8,843 bases of DNA from Adlercreutzia shanghongiae (GTDB taxonomy: Bacteria > Actinomycetota > Coriobacteriia > Coriobacteriales > Eggerthellaceae), in NCBI RefSeq assembly GCF_035830635.1, contig NZ_JAYMFI010000040.1, positions 1 through 8,843 of the forward strand, in the 5' to 3' direction. Shown here piece by piece: positions 6,095 to 8,843 of this stretch; the stretch's first letter is position 1, and each line of letters starts with the position of its first letter. The position numbers and the translations under genes are program-made. The notes beneath the pieces are model-generated. The model was not told the DNA's origin and made no database searches. It saw only the letters and a list, made by a program, of their open reading frames with translations.

Positions 6095-6703
6095 TTACAG
6101 CGGACCGACGTCGGTCAGCGGCCAGTAGATGAAAATCGCCTTGCCCGTGACGCTCGACTTCTTGATGGCGCCGAAGTAACGGGAGTCTTGGGAATTGGTG
6201 CGGTTGTCGCCCATCACCCACAAGCCGCCCTCGGGGACGGTGTAGGGATAGTCGATGGTAAGCCCGTAGTAGGGCGTGAGCGGGAACGACGGCTCGCCGC
6301 GGGTGTAGGGCTCGTCTTGCAGCTGGCCGTCCACGTACACGCGGCCGTCCTGCAGATCGACCGTTTGGCCGCCGGTGGCGATGACGCGCTTGATGAGAAT
6401 GCGGCCGGAATGCTCCGGGTCGGGGTCTTCGAAGGTGACGATATCGCCGGGGGCCGGATCGCTGCCGTAATAGGTGATCTTCTCGGAGAACACCATGTCA
6501 CCGGGCATGATGGTTTCTTCCATAGAGCCCGAGGGAATCTCGTAGGCCTGGAAGACGAAGGTGCGCAGGCCCCACGACAGCAAAACCACGAGCACGATAA
6601 GCACGAGCACCGAGAGCACCGTGCGCAGGAAACCCGCCGTGCGCGAGGGGCGGGCCGGGGGCTGATAGGCGTAAGGATCGACTCCGTAGCCATGGTCGTA
6701 CAT
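6095..6703 (-). CDS. lepB: Signal peptidase I
   Basis: This membrane serine protease (family S26) removes signal peptides from exported proteins at the outer face of the cytoplasmic membrane. The 202-residue protein has a short tyrosine- and proline-rich cytoplasmic tail (1-25) and one membrane segment (about 26-45, LRTVLSVLVLIVLVVLLSWG). Box B is IPSGSM (56-61), with nucleophile S60. The general-base lysine is K105 in LIKRVIATGG (103-112). Box E is MGDNRTNSQDSRYFG (164-178). Length and the single membrane segment match Gram-positive enzymes. The start ATG has a purine-rich GAAGGGG about 10 bases upstream. It lies 48 bp after trmD and 18 bp before glyQ, and I see no terminator on either side, so it probably shares the operon. 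Confidence 0.96.
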   Translation of the reverse strand: MYDHGYGVDPYAYQPPARPSRTAGFLRTVLSVLVLIVLVVLLSWGLRTFVFQAYEIPSGSMEETIMPGDMVFSEKITYYGSDPAPGDIVTFEDPDPEHSGRILIKRVIATGGQTVDLQDGRVYVDGQLQDEPYTRGEPSFPLTPYYGLTIDYPYTVPEGGLWVMGDNRTNSQDSRYFGAIKKSSVTGKAIFIYWPLTDVGPL

Positions 6704-6751
6704 CTCGGCAGTGCCCCTTCCCTACGGTGCGTTCTCAAACTGGTGGAAAGG

Positions 6752-7519
6752 TTATGATACCCCTTCAACGTCCCCTGCTGACGCAGGTTCCAGCAACTTC
6801 AAAAATTTCTGGTCAGCGGGGGTGAGCTGTCCGGCGGCCGCGAAGGCGGCGAGCAGGTCGGGGCGCAGGCGCGCCGTGCGGGCCAGCGACTGCTCGCGCC
6901 GCCAACGGGCGATGAGCGCGTGGTTGCCGCTCGTCAGCACCTCGGGCACCTCCATGCCGCGGAAGTTCGCAGGGCGCGTGTACTGGGGATATTCCAGAAG
7001 GCCGCTGGTGAAGGACTCGTCGATGGGGCCGTCGGCGGCGCCGAGCACGCCGGGCAGCTTGCGCACCACGGCGTCGATGACCACCATGGAGGCGAGCTCG
7101 CCCGAGGTGAGCACGTAATCGCCCAGCGAGATAACGTGGTCGGCCAAGGTGTAGACGCGCTCGTCGATGCCCTCGTAGTGGCCGCAGATGAACAGAAGGT
7201 GGTCGGCGGCAGCGAGCTCGGTGGCGTAGGCGTCGTCGAAGGGGCGGCCCTGGGGGGCGAGGAAAACGATTTGAGGGCGGTGTTCGTCGGTCCCCAGAAT
7301 ATCTTCGACGGCTTCGAAGATGGGCTCGCACTTCATGACGAGGCCGGCGCCGCCGCCGTAGGGGTCGTCGTCGGTGGTGCGGTGGCGGTCGTGGGTCCAG
7401 TCGCGCAGGTCGTGGGCGCGAAACTCCAAGATGCCCTTTTCCTGGGCGCGCTTCATCATGGACTCGCCCATGACCGAGTCGTACATATGGGGGAACGTGG
7501 AGAGCGTTTCGATGAGCAT
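6752..7519 (-). CDS. trmD: tRNA (guanine-N1)-methyltransferase
   Basis: TrmD uses S-adenosylmethionine to methylate N1 of G37 in tRNAs with G36, which prevents +1 frameshifting. The 255-residue protein starts with the usual IETLSTFP strand. It carries the SPOUT trefoil-knot blocks: DDPYGGGAGLVMKCEPIFEA (51-70), VFLAPQGRPF (85-94), LLFICGHYEGIDERV (108-122) and SLGDYVLTSGELASMVVIDA (131-150). The catalytic aspartate is expected at D167 in GPIDESF. The C-terminal domain includes LEYPQYTRPANFRGMEVPEVLTSGNH. The frame is open upstream to 7918, but that part overlaps rimM; the ATG at 7519 gives the normal N-terminus and follows a GAGG. The rimM stop is 10 bp upstream. It is often followed by rplS in other bacteria, but here lepB follows. 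Confidence 0.97.
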   Translation of the reverse strand: MLIETLSTFPHMYDSVMGESMMKRAQEKGILEFRAHDLRDWTHDRHRTTDDDPYGGGAGLVMKCEPIFEAVEDILGTDEHRPQIVFLAPQGRPFDDAYATELAAADHLLFICGHYEGIDERVYTLADHVISLGDYVLTSGELASMVVIDAVVRKLPGVLGAADGPIDESFTSGLLEYPQYTRPANFRGMEVPEVLTSGNHALIARWRREQSLARTARLRPDLLAAFAAAGQLTPADQKFLKLLEPASAGDVEGVS

Positions 7520-7529
7520 GGCGCCTCGG

Positions 7530-8054
7530 CTACAGATCGAGCAGACCGGCGGGAAGCGCCACATCGATGCGGCGCGCGCCTTCGTCGATGGCGACGATGA
7601 ACTCGTCCACAAGCGGGATGAGCGCCTCTCCCCCTTCGGGGCGGCGCACCGTGAGCAGCGGCTGAGTGGCGCGCTCGGCCACTTCCGCAACCTCGCCCAC
7701 CAGCCCCGCGGCGCCATCGTGCACTTCCCAGCCCTCCCAGGCGGGCAGCTCTTCGGCATCTTCCAAAACCGACAAATCCACCTCGTCCTCGCGGGCCAGA
7801 AGCTCGCAGCCGGCCAGAAGCTCGGCAGCGGAAAGGTCGGCGATCTCTTCGAAGAAGACGAGCGCCTCGTTGTCGGCGCGCTCTGAGGCCTCGCGAACGG
7901 TGAGCGTGCGCGGCGCATCGAGCTGAGGCGGCACGACGGCCAACCTCAGGCCCGGATAAAGCACAAACGGAAGGCCCGACGCACCTCGTGCGACGAGCCC
8001 TCCATTCAAATTCTTCGGTTTCGCCAGATAGGCGATGGAAACCCAGCCGCGCAT
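7530..8054 (-). CDS. rimM: Ribosome maturation factor RimM
   Basis: RimM binds ribosomal protein uS19 and helps the head of the 30S subunit mature. The 174-residue protein has an N-terminal RimM beta-barrel (about 1-95) and a C-terminal PRC-barrel-like domain (about 106-174) with WEVHDGAAGLVGEVAEV (109-125), QPLLTVRRPEGGEALIPLVD (131-150) and EFIVAIDEGARRIDVALPAGLLDL. The last block is the clearest family signature. The N-terminal domain is divergent: the usual GAHGLKGEV turn is replaced by KPKNLNGGLVA (12-22). The ATG directly abuts the khpA stop codon, with GGAG about 11 bases upstream inside khpA, so translation is probably coupled. The context between khpA and trmD supports the call. Confidence 0.93.
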   Translation of the reverse strand: MRGWVSIAYLAKPKNLNGGLVARGASGLPFVLYPGLRLAVVPPQLDAPRTLTVREASERADNEALVFFEEIADLSAAELLAGCELLAREDEVDLSVLEDAEELPAWEGWEVHDGAAGLVGEVAEVAERATQPLLTVRRPEGGEALIPLVDEFIVAIDEGARRIDVALPAGLLDL

Positions 8055-8309
8055 TTAGTCGATAAGCTCCACATCGACCAACTTGCCCGAGCGCGAAGCG
8101 GCGGCGCGGGCGAGGGTGCGGATGGCCTTGATGACGCGACCCTGACGGCCGATGACCTTGCCGGCGTCCTCGGGGTTCACGCGGATTTCCACGATGATGT
8201 TGCCGTCCTCGGTCTCGCTGGCCGTGATGTCCAGCTCGTCGGCCTCGTCAACGAGGGGACGAACGATGGCATCGGTAAGCCCGGCGAGGTCTTCCGTGAG
8301 ATCGGCCAT
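8055..8309 (-). CDS. khpA: KH-domain RNA-binding protein KhpA
   Basis: This 84-residue protein consists almost entirely of one KH domain (YlqC/KhpA family). The RNA-contacting GxxG loop is GRQG (54-57) within AGKVIGRQGRVIKAIRTLAR (49-68), flanked by the strand IIVEIRV (38-44). In Firmicutes KhpA pairs with KhpB (Jag) and affects cell elongation and sRNA/mRNA binding; that role is known from the family, not shown here. The gene lies between rpsP (4-bp gap) and rimM (no gap), its usual place in Gram-positive bacteria, which suggests a ribosome-linked function. Confidence 0.95.
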   Translation of the reverse strand: MADLTEDLAGLTDAIVRPLVDEADELDITASETEDGNIIVEIRVNPEDAGKVIGRQGRVIKAIRTLARAAASRSGKLVDVELID

Positions 8310-8313
8310 GGCG

Positions 8314-8559
8314 CTAGGCGTTCTCGCGAGCGGCCTTCAGCAGCAGCTCGACGCGCTCGGTCGGCTGAGCGCCGTTGGCCAGCCAGCGATCGACCTTCTC
8401 CATGTCGAACTCAATCTTGTGCGGGTGGACGCAGGGATTGTAGCGGCCCACCTCCTCGATGAAGCGACCATCGCGCGGGGCGCGGGAGTCGGCGACGACG
8501 ATGCGGTAGTACGGGCGCTTCTTGGCGCCGTGGCGAGCGAGGCGAATCTTGACTGCCAT
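8314..8559 (-). CDS. rpsP: Small ribosomal subunit protein bS16
   Basis: bS16 is an early-binding protein of the 30S subunit. The 81-residue sequence starts MAVKIRLARHGAKKRPYYRI (1-20), the family signature, and continues VVADSRAPRDGRFIEEVG (21-38) with RYNP at 39-42 and the helix VDRWLANGAQPTERVELLL (56-74). Length is typical. AAGGAG is 9 bases ahead of the ATG (8569-8574 on the minus strand). It is the first gene of the operon and has a clear promoter and leader hairpin upstream. Confidence 0.98.
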   Translation of the reverse strand: MAVKIRLARHGAKKRPYYRIVVADSRAPRDGRFIEEVGRYNPCVHPHKIEFDMEKVDRWLANGAQPTERVELLLKAARENA

Positions 8560-8600
8560 GAAATGGAACTCCTTCTTGTACTTTCATTCTCTATACGCAA

Positions 8601-8618
8601 GCACTGCTCGCACAGTGC
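8601..8618 (-). promoter_or_regulatory. Leader hairpin upstream of rpsP
   Basis: GCACTG and CAGTGC form a perfect 6-bp stem with a 6-base loop, between the predicted transcription start near 8632 and the rpsP ribosome binding site. It has no T-tract, so it is not an obvious terminator. It may be a leader structure or mRNA-stability element of the operon. Confidence 0.4.
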
Positions 8619-8638
8619 GGCGAAAACAGCAATTGCTA

Positions 8639-8667
8639 ATAATACGGCTTGACCGCGCGAATAGCAA
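8639..8667 (-). promoter_or_regulatory. Sigma-70-type promoter of the rpsP-glyS operon
   Basis: On the minus strand a -35 box TTGCTA (8667-8662) and a -10 box TATTAT (8644-8639) are separated by exactly 17 bp. They match the consensus at 4 of 6 and 5 of 6 positions. Transcription would start near 8632, giving a leader of about 73 bases before the rpsP ATG. Confidence 0.65.
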
Positions 8668-8671
8668 GCGC

Positions 8672-8696
8672 CCGTCCACGAACTATCCACGGACGG
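8672..8696. promoter_or_regulatory. Dyad just upstream of the rpsP promoter
   Basis: CCGTCC (8672-8677) and GGACGG (8691-8696) form a 6-bp inverted repeat around 13 bases, ending 5 bases from the -35 box. It could be an activator site, but a repeat of this size can arise by chance. Confidence 0.25.
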
Positions 8697-8747
8697 CGAC
8701 AGCGCTCCCCCACTTCGCTTCTCCTCCTCGCAACTCCCCCGGCGCAA

Positions 8748-8765
8748 ACTATGCAAAAGTACAGT
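8748..8765. promoter_or_regulatory. Operator-like palindrome, imperfect copy
   Basis: The 18-mer ACTATGCAAAAGTACAGT resembles the perfect palindrome at 8820-8837 read on the other strand: 14 of 18 positions agree and all four differences are transitions. Similarity continues outside the palindrome (CGCAAA before, TTTCT after), giving about 30 bp of shared sequence with the site at 8811-8843. One difference pair keeps the dyad (C-G becomes T-A). Confidence 0.5.
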
Positions 8766-8776
8766 TTTCTTCCTTC

Positions 8777-8791
8777 AAACCATACAGAACT
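8777..8791 (+). promoter_or_regulatory. Operator-like half site
   Basis: AAACCATAC (8777-8785) matches exactly one arm of the palindrome at 8820-8837 together with its AA flank, and AGAACT continues a weak match. The right arm is not preserved. Its start is 31 bp from the site at 8748 and 41 bp from the one at 8820, close to whole helical turns. Confidence 0.4.
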
Positions 8792-8819
8792 GCCCTCAAC
8801 TCCCTTTTCCACGGAGAAG

Positions 8820-8837
8820 ACCATACTTTTGTATGGT
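8820..8837. promoter_or_regulatory. Operator-like perfect palindrome
   Basis: ACCATAC (8820-8826) and GTATGGT (8831-8837) are perfect 7-bp arms around TTTT. The site is AT-rich in a GC-rich setting and has two relatives upstream. It lies about 190 bp from the rpsP transcription start, so it may serve a gene to the right of the window. Confidence 0.5.
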
Positions 8838-8843
8838 TTGCGG

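Noticed and set aside
4829..6757. 642-residue plus-strand open frame
   Set aside because: It is antisense to glyQ and lepB, both with complete catalytic motifs.
7520..7918. N-terminal extension of TrmD
   Set aside because: It overlaps rimM in another frame on the same strand and has no TrmD-like sequence; the family N-terminus begins at 7519.
8636..8824. 62-residue minus-strand open frame upstream of rpsP
   Set aside because: It runs through the predicted promoter, has no clear ribosome binding site and resembles no family I know.

Overview
The window is GC-rich bacterial DNA with tightly packed, co-oriented genes. It suggests a member of the Coriobacteriia, most likely an Eggerthellaceae-type actinomycete. 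The grounds are high GC, a two-subunit glycyl-tRNA synthetase (glyQ plus glyS, where most other Actinobacteria use a single chain), and an accessory PD-(D/E)XK/AbiEi-like protein of a kind I associate with those genomes. The taxon is an inference; no 16S or other decisive marker is present.

Right and centre (8559 down to 2884, minus strand): one probable operon of about 5.7 kb, in transcription order rpsP (ribosomal protein bS16), khpA (KH RNA-binding protein), rimM (30S maturation), trmD (tRNA m1G37 methyltransferase), lepB (signal peptidase I), glyQ and glyS (glycyl-tRNA synthetase alpha and beta). Gaps are 0 to 48 bp, and glyQ and glyS are separated by one base. A good sigma-70-like promoter (8639-8667) drives it and a hairpin plus short T-run (2846-2875) probably ends it. 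The theme is ribosome assembly, tRNA modification and charging, and protein export.

A further minus-strand gene (1863-2774) encodes the DUF299 kinase/pyrophosphorylase that switches pyruvate phosphate dikinase or PEP synthase on and off. A perfect 9-bp inverted repeat lies in the gap upstream of it.

Left (1-1862): an accessory region. A plus-strand gene (429-1424) encodes a 331-aa protein with an AbiEi-like N-terminal half and a DUF559/Vsr-like PD-(D/E)XK C-terminal half. Between its stop and the convergent kinase gene is a striking array of eight GC-rich repeat units with an exact 51-bp period (1451-1848). Copies of the same repeat in the opposite orientation lie at the left edge (18-78), so the nuclease-like gene is bracketed by inverted copies of one repeat family. 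This is the most unusual part of the window.

The far right edge (8741-8843) is AT-richer and holds three related CCATAC-type palindromic sites spaced about 31 and 41 bp apart. They look like an operator cluster, perhaps for a gene beyond the window.
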